Source of the DNA: 3107 sp965216225
GTDB lineage: Bacteria > Pseudomonadota > Alphaproteobacteria > Rhodobacterales > Rhodobacteraceae
Length of the DNA: 64,000 nt
Direction: 5' to 3'
Assembly (NCBI GenBank): GCA_965216225.1
Contig: CBDCFF010000032.1
Location: 62,001 to 126,000 of the forward strand
In this document: one piece after another, positions 1-7,770 of the stretch
Layout of the letters: each line of letters opens with the position of its first letter
How positions within the stretch are numbered: the stretch's first letter is position 1
Program-made: the position numbers and the translations under genes
Notes under the pieces: generated by a model
What the model saw: the letters and a program-made list of their open reading frames with translations, nothing else
What the model was told of the DNA's origin: nothing
Database searches by the model: none

Positions 1-396
1 GCGCAGCGCCGCCCAGAACCCCAAGGCACCGTCGCCAATGGCCAGATCGGGGGCGTGGGACAGCCCGCGACGCTTGAGATCGAGCAGCAACTCGCGCCAA
101 CTCTGCGTGCTTTCACGGTAGCCGTCGGTGAGGCCCAGAACCTCCTTGCGGCCCCACTCATCCGCGCCGATCAGCACCAGAACGCATTGTTTCTGCTCTT
201 CCATACGCGGTTGGAAATAGACACCATCGGCCCAGACATAGACGAAACGCCGGGCGCTGAGATCGCGGCGCTGCCAGCGTTCATACTCCGCCCCCCAGTC
301 CGCTTTCAATCGCGAGATGGTGCTCGATGAAAGCCCTGCCGCGTTCGGCCCCAACAGCGCCCCAAGAGCCTCCTGGAAGTCGCCCGTGGAAATGCC
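1..396 (-). pseudogene. IS256-family transposase fragment (central part)
   Basis: The minus-strand reading gives a typical IS256/mutator central block: STGDFQEALGALLGP, then SSSTISRLKADW, then VYVWADGVYFQPR and LIGADEWGRKEVLGLTDGYR, and IGDGALGFWAALR at the window edge. The first DDE aspartate lies in VWADGVYF and the second in IGDGALGF. The frame meets a TGA immediately upstream of GISTGDF at about 396, and the sequence beyond that point belongs to a Tn3 transposase, so the N-terminal part is missing. The other end runs off the window. It is a different IS256 member from the copies at 17061, 23011 and 24701. The family call is firm; whether the lost end was cut by insertion or deletion is not visible. 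Confidence 0.85.
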
Positions 397-1087
397 CTTG
401 TTTCATCTTTTGGGGCTGCGGCTTGTGCCTCGGCTGAGGGACTTCCCAAACCGAAAACTTGCGTGTTTTGGAAAGGCCAGCCAATGGAAGGGACTGGCCC
501 CGATTATGGGAAAACCCATCAATGATGAGGTTATTCTCGCCCACTGGGATAATGAAGTCATCCGACTGGCAGCGAGCGCCAGGACCGGCGACATAAAACC
601 GTCTGCCATGTTAAAGAAACTGGGCGCATACAGACAACAAAACCGCCTCTATCTGGCACTGGGGGAAATTGGACGCGTTGAACGGACGCTCTTTATGCTG
701 GATTGGATGGAAAATCCGAAGCTGCGCATGGAATGCCAAGCCGGATTGAATAAAGGAGAAGCCCGTCATTCGCTGGCCAAGGCTGTATTTGCTCATTCAC
801 AGGGTCGAATTCATGATCGATCAGCTGACGCTCAACAAAAGCGCGCCATGGCGTTAAACCTTGTTATTGCCGCTATCGTCTACTGGAATACCATGTACAT
901 GGATAAGGCAGCTCAACACCTTCAGAACGCGGGCCAATTGGCTGATCCCAGTTTGCTCCGGCACGTCTCGCCATTGGGCTGGATGCACATCAATCTTACA
1001 GGTGATTTTGTTTGGAATTCTGGGGCCGCTGAGCGCATGAATGCCCGTCCATTGCACCTCAGCGCCGCGAGAAAGTGGGCTTCATAA
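397..1087 (+). pseudogene. tnpA: Tn3-family transposase, C-terminal remnant
   Basis: Translation from about 397 reads FHLLGLRLVPRLRDFPNRKL, RLAASARTGDIKPSAMLKKL, GRVERTLFMLDWMENP, AGLNKGEARHSLAKAVF, ALNLVIAAIVYWNTMYMDKA and HVSPLGWMHINLTGDFVW, the well-conserved C-terminal third of Tn3-family TnpA (normally about 1000 residues). The catalytic glutamate region (GLNKGEARHSL) is present, but the first two acidic residues lie in the missing part. The frame runs to TAA near 1087 with a normal-looking tail. The left end is cut at about 396, where an IS256 fragment begins. Its partner is probably the Tn3-type resolvase at 7771-8403, which would make the intervening DNA cargo of an old Tn3-like unit; that link is inferred. 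Confidence 0.88.
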
Positions 1088-1731
1088 CCTCAAACAGCAA
1101 AAGTTCGTTCTTTGTTCACGTCTAGGGTAATCCTACGAACAAACCTTGCGATGGGGCCAGAGAGGCAATCCCGCATCGTATATGGCAAGGCGGTATCAAA
1201 TCCGCGGATAAGAGCATGATAACCATCGGTTCGGCCCACCGTCTCCAGCGCCTGCTCAGGTTACAAACATTGATCATCCCGCGCCAGCGGGGTAGTCTTA
1301 TCGTGTCGGGAAAATCAAGAACGCTCATAAGAGCGCAGGATTCCGCCCCTATCCAAAACTGACCCCTATACTGCGCATCAGCCCCTGCGTCTGACGCAGG
1401 GGTGATTTGTAAATCGTGCACAGGGTCAGGCAAGTTGCGATGGCAAATTCCGAATACTCAGGCTGACCGCTCGGGGTCGATCGGCGTGGAGCTCGCCATT
1501 GTCCTGGCGCATCGCCAGTGATCCGGACGGTCAGATTGCCGCGTTGCCGGAGGCTCTCGTTATACTCCGCCCGGTTTGTCACCCGACATCGTTTCCTCGG
1601 AAATTTGTGGCGGCGGCCGGAGGTGAACTTATGTGGCGTCAAGGACGTCCAGATCAGAGACAAAGCTCTCACCTACCAGACAAGACGGCATCCCTGCAAC
1701 AACGTCCCAGATCCGCCATCGCGGCGACCTT
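1088..1731. other. Intergenic stretch, no recognisable gene
   Basis: No open frame here has a recognisable family. The stretch holds a 21-nt perfect palindrome (1382-1402) and a chance-level GTTC-N7-GTTC match at 1103-1117. It separates the Tn3 transposase remnant from the end of the ubiquitin-like operon and may hold old transposon-end sequence, but no terminal repeat could be paired. Confidence 0.6.
1382..1402. repeat. 21-nt perfect palindrome
   Basis: Arms CCCCTGCGTC and GACGCAGGGG are exact reverse complements separated by a single T. No T-run follows on either strand, so a terminator is not indicated. It could be a dimer-binding operator or part of a mobile-element end. Confidence 0.8.
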
Positions 1732-3102
1732 TCATTCCGTCGCTGTCGGCAGGTCTATCGCATCGCCCATGCCCAGTCTTCTCCCGCACTCCCGGCACTT
1801 CGGATCCTTGCGCGGGACCACCTTCTGCGCCATGTCCCTCAGGAAATGATGGTGGAGATACACGGCATCGCCACGCCCCGGTCGCAGGTCGAGGAAGTCG
1901 AACAGGAAGTCGTTAACCGCCTGACCCGCGGCCACGGCATTGAGCGTGATCACGCTGGGGTTGGGTTCCCTGACCCCATAGTCCTGGGCCTTGCGTTCCT
2001 CATCCGTCTTCGCCTCGATCGCCAGCTGCGTTCCATCGATCAGCCCGTTGCACCAGAGGCACCCCTGTCCCGGCCGCAGCTGCCGGACCGCGCACATGGC
2101 TTCCTTGATCAAGCCGGGCGCGCCCGGCCTGATCTTCGCCCCCATCTGCACGGCAGGAATCAGATACTGGTGCGCCAGCGCGTTCACCACGAGCCTACCC
2201 CGCATGGAGTCCGCCGCCAGGAAGATGAAATCGCAGTCCCGCAGCCTCATGGCGACCGGGTCGCTCGCGACATCGCCCCGTATCGCCTCCAGCCGGATAT
2301 CCGGTCTTGCTTCCCGCAGATGCCGGACGGCGATCTGAGTCTTGAACTGCTTGGTCTCGACGTCCAGCGGCGTTGCCCCGACGACCCGCGACAGGTTGGT
2401 GTCCTCGATTTTGTCGAGATCGACCAGTACGAGGTGACCGACGCCGAGACGCGCAAGATATTCTGCGACCAAGGAGCCGACGCCGCCCAGCCCCACCACC
2501 GCCACCTTGCTTGCGCCCAGCACGGCCTGCCCGGCACTGCCAAACATGCGCACCTGCCTGTCGAAGCTGGCACCCGCCCTGGCCGCCTGCCGCGGGTTGG
2601 CGTAGAGCCTTCTGATGGTCCGTCCGACAATTCGGTACGATCCGAGCGCGCGGCGCGTGCCATCCGGCATCCAGATGTCCGCCGCCACCGCGCGACGGCC
2701 GAAGACGAGCGCGCCGACCGGCACGCCCTTGCCGATGTCGCGTAATGCCGGATAGCCGCGCTCGTGCGAGTCCAGGTCGACCTTGCTGAACCGGGCGAAA
2801 GTGTCGGAACCGTGATTATGCACGGCCAGGTAAGCCATGCCTTCGTCCCGGCAGCGCACGATCTGCCGGTGAATGAAGCTGGGGTCCAGCGCGCGGTAGC
2901 CGTATTTCCCGGGAACGTAGTCCGTGCCCACCCGTGCTGGCTCCACGGCATTGACCAGCAGGCGCAGCCCGGTGCCGCAAGACACGATGCCTGTACGCAG
3001 AACCGCACCGTATTCGTCGTGATCGCCCGGGTACAGATGCGCCATAAGACGGTCGTGATCCTTTGCCGCGATCACGACATCGCATATCGGTTCGGTTTTC
3101 AT
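1732..3102 (-). CDS. JAB-E1 fusion: deconjugase-like JAB domain plus ThiF/E1-like adenylating domain
   Basis: 456 residues. The N-terminal half is a Prok-JAB (JAMM) metalloprotease domain: upstream glutamate E30 in HDEYGAV, then H95-N-H97, S106 and D109, matching the JAMM zinc set with one extra residue before the serine. In ubiquitin-like systems JAB domains trim or remove the modifier. From about residue 175 comes a ThiF/E1-like domain: Rossmann glycine loop GLGGVG (204-209), VLVDLDKIEDTNLSR for ATP and modifier-tail handling, and paired cysteines C348/C351 and C436/C439 forming the usual E1 structural zinc site. C290 and C337 are candidate thioester cysteines, unproven. The start overlaps the E2-like gene by 4 bp (ATGA), so the proteins are probably co-translated. 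JAB-E1 fusions beside E2-like and ubiquitin-like genes are known from comparative genomics of bacterial ubiquitin-like systems. Confidence 0.9.
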   Translation of the reverse strand: MKTEPICDVVIAAKDHDRLMAHLYPGDHDEYGAVLRTGIVSCGTGLRLLVNAVEPARVGTDYVPGKYGYRALDPSFIHRQIVRCRDEGMAYLAVHNHGSDTFARFSKVDLDSHERGYPALRDIGKGVPVGALVFGRRAVAADIWMPDGTRRALGSYRIVGRTIRRLYANPRQAARAGASFDRQVRMFGSAGQAVLGASKVAVVGLGGVGSLVAEYLARLGVGHLVLVDLDKIEDTNLSRVVGATPLDVETKQFKTQIAVRHLREARPDIRLEAIRGDVASDPVAMRLRDCDFIFLAADSMRGRLVVNALAHQYLIPAVQMGAKIRPGAPGLIKEAMCAVRQLRPGQGCLWCNGLIDGTQLAIEAKTDEERKAQDYGVREPNPSVITLNAVAAGQAVNDFLFDFLDLRPGRGDAVYLHHHFLRDMAQKVVPRKDPKCRECGRRLGMGDAIDLPTATE

Positions 3103-3500
3103 CGGGCCTTTTCCAGGAAGTCGACGATCTTCAGAAACTTGGCCACGGCGGATTGCCCGGAATTCTGTATCCGGTTGTTCCGCCGGGATATCTGGATTGC
3201 CGGACGCCCGCAGAAATTGTGCCCCTCCGTGATCGTCGCCTCGAAGGCCTTGCCGTCCCGACGCCGCACCGCCGCGTCCATGAACACCGGATAGATGTCG
3301 GCATAGGGATACTGGGCGGGAATGTGGCCCCCCAGCCAGGATTGCTCCGGCTCGTAGCGCGCACCGATAGGCACGCGCTCGACCATCACATGGGCACCGC
3401 CCTGTCCATCCTCGCTGACCGTGACCTCCGAATCGGGAAAGGCCCGCTTCAGCTTCTCGATCGCCTCGCCAACCTCCGCCTTCACGCCGCTGCCCCGCAT
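3099..3500 (-). CDS. E2-like (Prok-E2_E type) conjugating protein
   Basis: 133 residues. The core GGHIPAQYPYADIYPVFMD followed by ITEGHNFCGRPAIQISRR resembles the Prok-E2_E family of bacterial E2-like proteins. C97, in HNFCGRP, is the only cysteine in the protein and so the obvious candidate for carrying the modifier as a thioester. The start codon overlaps the stop of the ubiquitin-like gene by one base (TGATG), and its own stop overlaps the JAB-E1 start by 4 bp, giving a tightly coupled three-gene unit. The family assignment rests on motif and context rather than a profile search. Role inferred: takes activated modifier from the E1-like domain and transfers it to a target. Confidence 0.82.
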   Translation of the reverse strand: MRGSGVKAEVGEAIEKLKRAFPDSEVTVSEDGQGGAHVMVERVPIGARYEPEQSWLGGHIPAQYPYADIYPVFMDAAVRRRDGKAFEATITEGHNFCGRPAIQISRRNNRIQNSGQSAVAKFLKIVDFLEKAR

Positions 3501-3820
3501 CAGCTGTTGTCGTCGGGTTCGATAGCCGTGAAGCTCAGATGCTCGCGGATGAGCACCTTGTCGTCGTCACCGATGACCTTGCCGGTGCCATTCGGCATCT
3601 CCTGCTGGAGAACGAAGTTCACCTTGATGCCTACGCCCTTCTCGATCGCCGCCTGCTTGATCTCCCGGCCCGACGCTGGCCCCTCCAGCATCTCGACCTT
3701 GTGGCCGTTCACCTCGATCTCGACCTTCTTCGGCTCCGCGCCTGAATCCGCCGCGGCCTTCGCGTCTTCGGCCGCCGGGCTCTCCCCGCCAGCCTCGATT
3801 CCCGTGTCATTCATCGTCAT
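3500..3820 (-). CDS. Single-domain ubiquitin-like modifier (multiubiquitin-family fold)
   Basis: 106 residues. About 30 residues of acidic, alanine-rich and probably disordered N-terminus precede one beta-grasp-like domain: VEIEVNGHKVEM, GREIKQAAIEKG, VNFVLQQEM, IGDDDKVLIREHLSFTAIE. This pattern resembles the Pfam multiubiquitin family, but only one copy is present. The C-terminus is EPDDNS with no di-glycine, so any conjugation must follow trimming or use a different terminal residue. The start was placed at 3820 because GGAG lies 8 nt upstream and a TTGACA-N17-TATATT promoter ends about 40 nt upstream; an in-frame start at 3883 would lie inside that promoter. It is the first gene of the three-gene operon, as expected for the abundant modifier. 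Confidence 0.83.
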   Translation of the reverse strand: MTMNDTGIEAGGESPAAEDAKAAADSGAEPKKVEIEVNGHKVEMLEGPASGREIKQAAIEKGVGIKVNFVLQQEMPNGTGKVIGDDDKVLIREHLSFTAIEPDDNS

Positions 3821-3833
3821 GGCACTTGCTCCA

Positions 3834-3888
3834 TTGACATGCGGTTGCTGATGAGCAAAAATATATGGGTTGCGGATCAGCATGTCAA
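3834..3888. promoter_or_regulatory. Paired operator-like inverted repeat around the promoter
   Basis: The 9-mer TTGACATGC occurs at 3834-3842 and its exact complement GCATGTCAA at 3880-3888. The second arm overlaps the -35 box and the first lies in the leader. Inner sequences TGCTGAT and ATCAGCA near the arms are also complementary. The layout suits dimer binding at two sites; the divergent XRE protein (4296-4655) is the natural candidate, by inference. Confidence 0.55.
3860..3888 (-). promoter_or_regulatory. Near-consensus sigma70 promoter of the ubiquitin-like operon
   Basis: On the minus strand, TTGACA (3888-3883), a 17-nt spacer and TATATT (3865-3860). Transcription would start near 3853, giving a leader of about 33 nt before the modifier ATG at 3820. 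The match is far better than is usual in this GC-rich genome, suggesting a strong promoter kept off by a repressor. Confidence 0.75.
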
Positions 3889-4295
3889 TTGCTATTTCGC
3901 ATTTACCGTCGACAACCCTGGAAGGGACTGCAAATGCGGATGATCGCAGCAGGGCACCCAGATTTCCGGCTCATTCCCGGCTGCCCCTTCACCCGCCGAC
4001 TGTGCCCCACAGCGGCATGTGCGGCGTTCCGCTTCCATGAGCGAGAGGGATTGCCACCGAGCCCGGCCCACGGTCACAGCAGGCAACCCTCCCTGTTCGA
4101 CCTGCTCTCAGGCCGGATTTCGCGCCCGGTCGCCCCCGCGCTCGACGATGTGCGGCCACCTCTGGCCTGCGAACCGCATCCGCCCGGACTCGCGTTGAAC
4201 ACCGCCGCTCCATCAACCTTGCCTTGTCATGCGGCGCGACCGTCGCCAGCCATCTCCCGGCCATCTCTCCGCCGCAACCCGTCGGAGCGCGCGAC
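3889..4295. other. Divergent intergenic region before the XRE gene
   Basis: About 400 bp between the operon promoter and the XRE start. Frames here look like shadows, with no recognisable domain and no ribosome site beyond GGAG at 4284-4287, which serves the XRE gene. No repeat or RNA structure was identified. Confidence 0.5.
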
Positions 4296-4655
4296 ATGAC
4301 CCGGCGCGCCAGATTCGATTTCCCGTCGTTCTATGCTGCCCTCAGCGCCACGGCGAAGGCGCGCGACACCACTTGGAAAGCCGTGAGCGAACAGACCGGT
4401 GTCTCTCAGACCACCCTGTCCCGGATATCGAGCGGCCGCCAGCCCGATGCCGCCAGCCTCACCGCCCTGTCGGCCTGGTCAGGGCTCGATCCCGTCAACT
4501 TTATGTCCGCGCCGAGGCGCGCGCGAGAGCCGATGGCCATGGTCTCCAAGCTGCTCCGCGAAGATCCCAACCTCGATCACGCCAGCGCCGACGCGCTGGA
4601 GACCATCATCAAGACCGCCTACGATCGCTTCAGACGTCAAGGCGATGACCGATAG
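4296..4655 (+). CDS. XRE/Cro-type helix-turn-helix regulator
   Basis: 119 residues. A helix-turn-helix occupies roughly residues 20-55 (TWKAVSEQTGVSQTTLSRIS, then GRQPDAASLTALSAWSGL), the XRE/HTH_3 pattern. The tail (about residues 60-119) is helical and charged with no known ligand domain. The start at 4296 was chosen for GGAG 8 nt upstream; the longer frame from 4224 has no such site. It is transcribed away from the ubiquitin-like operon, and the operator-like arms at that operon's promoter make it the likely local regulator, possibly also of the 4970-7299 pair. The HTH call is firm; targets are inferred. Confidence 0.85.
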   Translation: MTRRARFDFPSFYAALSATAKARDTTWKAVSEQTGVSQTTLSRISSGRQPDAASLTALSAWSGLDPVNFMSAPRRAREPMAMVSKLLREDPNLDHASADALETIIKTAYDRFRRQGDDR

Positions 4656-4692
4656 TGTCTGCAGGCGGGACTGCTTGCGACCCTTTCCCGCC

Positions 4693-4914
4693 CTACGCCT
4701 GTTTCCCTTTCTTTCCCCCGGCGCTTCTTTGACGCCTTGAAGCCGGGCCCGGCGAGAACCGCAACTCCGCCGCCCGCTCCTCATTCTTCCTGACCTGTCT
4801 TTCGGTGTCAGGGATCGTCCGCTCCTTCATTGCCGTCGCGTACGCTTTCAGAACGCCTTCATCCAGCGCCTTGGCACCCTTCTTGTCGAGATAGTCATTC
4901 AGCCTCCTGTTCAT
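4693..4914 (-). CDS. Small basic hypothetical protein
   Basis: 73 residues, beginning MNRRLNDYLDKKG with a helical N-terminal half (LDEGVLKAYATAMKERTIPD) and a basic, disordered-looking tail ending KKGKQA. The start at 4914 was preferred over the GTG at 4938 because GGGAGGAG lies just upstream. It sits immediately downstream of the peptidase-like gene on the same strand and converges with the XRE gene. I do not recognise the family. The strong ribosome site favours a real gene. Confidence 0.5.
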   Translation of the reverse strand: MNRRLNDYLDKKGAKALDEGVLKAYATAMKERTIPDTERQVRKNEERAAELRFSPGPASRRQRSAGGKKGKQA

Positions 4915-4969
4915 GAACTCCTCCCAGGTTGTGCGCACCCAAAGATTTCGCTGACCGGCCCGCCGGTCA

Positions 4970-6508
4970 CTATCTCACAGGTCGCAGATTGGTCTCCATG
5001 CGGCTCAGCGGCGTATTCGCAGGCCGTCCGAGCTTGATCCACTGCGCCTTCGGCACCGAGGAGGACCGATCAAATACGACTGCCAGCTCGTGATTATGAC
5101 ACAGCCACATGGGCTGTTCGTCCTTGCGGCTTGCACTGGCATCCAGCACCACCCGTGCCGTTATGTGTCTGTCCTTCCACTGCTCCTCGGAAGCATACTC
5201 AATCACCCAGACGAACTGTGTCGTCTTCAGGTGCATGAGCAGATTCACCAACTCATCTCCAAACTGCGAAATATTATCCCGCGCAAAACGCCTGAGTGCC
5301 GACACGGTCGTTATGAAGTATCGTCGCAACAGTATGTCTTCTTCGGGCAGGTTCAGCACCGCCTTGTAGATCTGGGACATCGTATAGAGAGAAAACGATT
5401 CCACCGCCTGTGCAGGATAGAATATCTTGTCCGGCAATGGAACAATGAACGCGTCGAAATCCTCCGCCATATAGTTCTCAACATCCACTTCCGACTTCGT
5501 ACCATCCCCGATGCTCACGGAGCTGTAGGGCAGCATATTATCGTCGACCGCGAGAAGACTGTTCACCAGCGACCACACATGAGAGCTGCCCCCTCTCGGT
5601 TCCTTCGGCCCGTCGCGCCACGAATAGCCCGCCAGCACGATGGCATGGCCTTCATTGTCCATCGCCTCGCTCTGCAGCGAAACGAACAACGGGAAACCGG
5701 AGTCCAGGTAACTCAACATCTGCGCGAAGAACCTGTCGTCATTGACCCATTTTTCTGCGTCCTCGTCCCATTCCCTGACGATCATCAACGGATAACAGCC
5801 CGCTGCCTGAAATATCCGTTCCGCCTCATACAGGTTCAGGCCGAGGGACGGCGTCAGTCCGCCCGGATCGAACGGTTTCGCCAGTTTCGTGATATCATGC
5901 ACCAGCAATTCCCGGTGCTGCGCATACTGCTCGCTGTAGTGCCGGAGAATGGCCCAGCACGACACATGCGCACACACCGAAATGTCCGCATGCTGCGCCA
6001 TCGACGGGAAGCCCCAGACCGAAAGCGTATATCCGAGCAGGTGAACCTTGTGGCGGGACTGGATCGCGTTGCCCCGCGCACCGATCCTGATTCTCGGGGA
6101 AAGCAGCGAACGACCCAGCGTCGCTGTGATCGTCGGCCTCAGTACAATGTATCCGAAGTAATGATCTTCAAGCCAGGAATCCGGCCCCTTCAAATCCAGT
6201 GGAGATTCGGTAAAGGCCACATCCTTGTCGAAGAAGTGCAACCTGACGCAATCCTGCCGATACGGCCGCCCCATCTTGGCATAGAAATTGTAGAAGGTGC
6301 TCCTGTAGTCCTTGTCGATATAGTCGTGTTCAACGAGAACGGCGCTTACCTCAATGGAAATGTTTTTCTTCAGTTCCCCCGCGATCGCTTCGGGTCCGAA
6401 TTCGACATCCAGGATACCGATCAAATTGTCATAGTCGTCCGGATTACCGATTTCGAGCCATGTGTAGCCGCCAAGACCGAACTCTTCCGACCGTTCACTC
6501 ACCGACAA
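4970..6508 (-). CDS. Papain-like cysteine peptidase-type protein
   Basis: 512 residues, not assigned to a named family. The centre contains SVCAHVSCWAILRHYSEQY, where SCWAI (C184) aligns with the papain active-site GSCWAF helix. About 100 residues later comes DNEGHAIVLAGYSW with H288 in the position of the papain histidine (NHAVLAVGY). A following DDN around residue 320 could supply the third residue. The order Cys-His-Asp/Asn, the spacing and the surrounding motifs support a papain or C39-like fold. The N-terminal 150 residues (GYTWLEIGNPDDYDNLIGIL) and the C-terminal 150 are not recognised. No signal peptide or membrane segment is evident, so it is probably cytosolic. Its start overlaps the upstream gene by 10 bp. 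Beside a ubiquitin-like operon, a deconjugase or effector protease is possible but inferred. Confidence 0.72.
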   Translation of the reverse strand: MSVSERSEEFGLGGYTWLEIGNPDDYDNLIGILDVEFGPEAIAGELKKNISIEVSAVLVEHDYIDKDYRSTFYNFYAKMGRPYRQDCVRLHFFDKDVAFTESPLDLKGPDSWLEDHYFGYIVLRPTITATLGRSLLSPRIRIGARGNAIQSRHKVHLLGYTLSVWGFPSMAQHADISVCAHVSCWAILRHYSEQYAQHRELLVHDITKLAKPFDPGGLTPSLGLNLYEAERIFQAAGCYPLMIVREWDEDAEKWVNDDRFFAQMLSYLDSGFPLFVSLQSEAMDNEGHAIVLAGYSWRDGPKEPRGGSSHVWSLVNSLLAVDDNMLPYSSVSIGDGTKSEVDVENYMAEDFDAFIVPLPDKIFYPAQAVESFSLYTMSQIYKAVLNLPEEDILLRRYFITTVSALRRFARDNISQFGDELVNLLMHLKTTQFVWVIEYASEEQWKDRHITARVVLDASASRKDEQPMWLCHNHELAVVFDRSSSVPKAQWIKLGRPANTPLSRMETNLRPVR

Positions 6509-7299
6509 TCGCCCCGCATTGCGCCGCCGCTTCCTTCGCGACCGACCATCATGCCCTCCTCCGCGCTCACCCCTTTGCCGCGCCCGCTAATCCTGCCGGT
6601 TTCGCAATCCGCCTCGCCACCGGGTGAAGGGCAGAGAGCCGATCCGTCGGCTTCGTCCCGTCGCTGGCATTCCAGCACCGCGCTGCTCCCGCTGTCCGTC
6701 AGCGCGTCGTAACCGGCGGCATTCGACACCGCGGCCATTACGGACATCGATTGCCATCCACCGCCGGTCGATCCGCCAGCGCGTGCGGCCAGACGTCCGC
6801 ATGCCGGCGTCTGGCCGCACGCGCGCATCCGAACCGAGGCCCCTCTCCCGCCATACGGCAGGCGCGCCCAACTCTCCGTCGCGCCGGGACTCGCAGCCAG
6901 CCCCCTTCCGGTCTCGACGACACCGCTGGCCAGCACATCCATCTGCTTCTTCAGGCCGGGGTCCTCTCTGGGCCTGTCCCATTCCCACATCTCTCTTCGC
7001 CGATGATCGCTTGGCACCGTCAACTCCAGACTCTCCATGTTCAGGAGATAGGTGTACAGCTTGTCGACGATTTCGCGCATCGTCCCACGCATCTCGTTCG
7101 CGTCCAAGCGGGCCACGCGCTGCCACGGAATGATCCGGCCGTCGGCATCCACGACCACGACACCCGAGTAGTCGCCGGTCCGCGTCACCGGGCTCAGACC
7201 CTCCCTGAACTTTCCCAGCTTCGAGTCTTCCGCGCACATCAGCGCCATCAATTTCGCCGTGCTGGTGGCGCACCGCCGCGACATCGTTTCGGTTGCCAT
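6499..7299 (-). CDS. Hypothetical protein, partner of the papain-like gene
   Basis: 266 residues from the ATG at 7299, chosen because GGGAG lies 6 nt upstream; an extension to 7413 lacks a clear site. Residues 1-130 look like a genuine folded domain (GDYSGVVVVDADGRIIPW, MREIVDKLYTYLLNMESLEL). The remainder is low-complexity and Gly/Ala/Arg-rich, and its DNA contains a large hairpin (6781-6822), so the tail may be disordered or partly decayed. The stop overlaps the start of the papain-like gene by 10 bp, implying translational coupling. I do not recognise the family. Confidence 0.55.
   Translation of the reverse strand: MATETMSRRCATSTAKLMALMCAEDSKLGKFREGLSPVTRTGDYSGVVVVDADGRIIPWQRVARLDANEMRGTMREIVDKLYTYLLNMESLELTVPSDHRRREMWEWDRPREDPGLKKQMDVLASGVVETGRGLAASPGATESWARLPYGGRGASVRMRACGQTPACGRLAARAGGSTGGGWQSMSVMAAVSNAAGYDALTDSGSSAVLECQRRDEADGSALCPSPGGEADCETGRISGRGKGVSAEEGMMVGREGSGGAMRGDCR
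6781..6822. repeat. 15-bp perfect hairpin inside a coding frame
   Basis: Arms GCGTGCGGCCAGACG (6781-6795) and CGTCTGGCCGCACGC (6808-6822) are exact reverse complements around a 12-nt loop. There is no U-run on either side. It lies in the low-complexity tail of the 6499-7299 gene. Confidence 0.85.
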
Positions 7300-7624
7300 C
7301 TCCATCTCCCGCAATGCATCGAGTCCGGGTTCGTCTTCGCAAACGCCCGAATCCCGCCCCCTGTCTAGCCCGATCGTCCCTTTGTCCGCAACGCCTCCGG
7401 CCGCGCGGAGCATCGCTCACAACCCACGCCGACCCGATCCGTCCTGGCGGAACCGATTGACGCACCGGGCGATCTCCCGATGGACTCGCCGTTTCACGAC
7501 ATCTCCCGGCTAGGGCCTGCCCCTCCCGCCTGTCGCGCACGCGCCGATTCCGCCGCAACACCCCCGTCAAATTGCCCTATGTTTCTAAGAATATTGAAAC
7601 CTTCAATCATGCTTCTTCCCTCGG

Positions 7625-7748
7625 GAGTGTCATGAATTCTGTGTATCTGTGTTGGCCCATGCGGGTTTCAGATACGGTCACGCATTGAAGCGCTCCTCGC
7701 ACATGATAGCGAATTGGTTGCGGGCCGTAAACCACTGCCTGACATTCC
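7625..7748 (-). mobile_element. IS256-family 3-prime end remnant
   Basis: Sequence from GAGTGTCATGAATTCTGTG onward matches the right end and last 30-odd codons of the IS256 copies at 17061 and 24701, including the terminal ERFNA and stop. Homology stops near 7748. Only the inverted repeat and the transposase C-terminus remain. Confidence 0.85.
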
Positions 7749-7770
7749 TCGGGTCTGTTCCGGCTGAGTG

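Noticed and set aside
1103..1117. GTTC-N7-GTTC match resembling an SOS box
   Set aside because: A match of this specificity is expected about once or twice by chance in 64 kb, and no gene start follows it.
5090..6712. 540-codon plus-strand ORF opposite the papain-like gene
   Set aside because: The minus frame has ordered catalytic motifs and a coupled start; the plus frame has no recognisable family.
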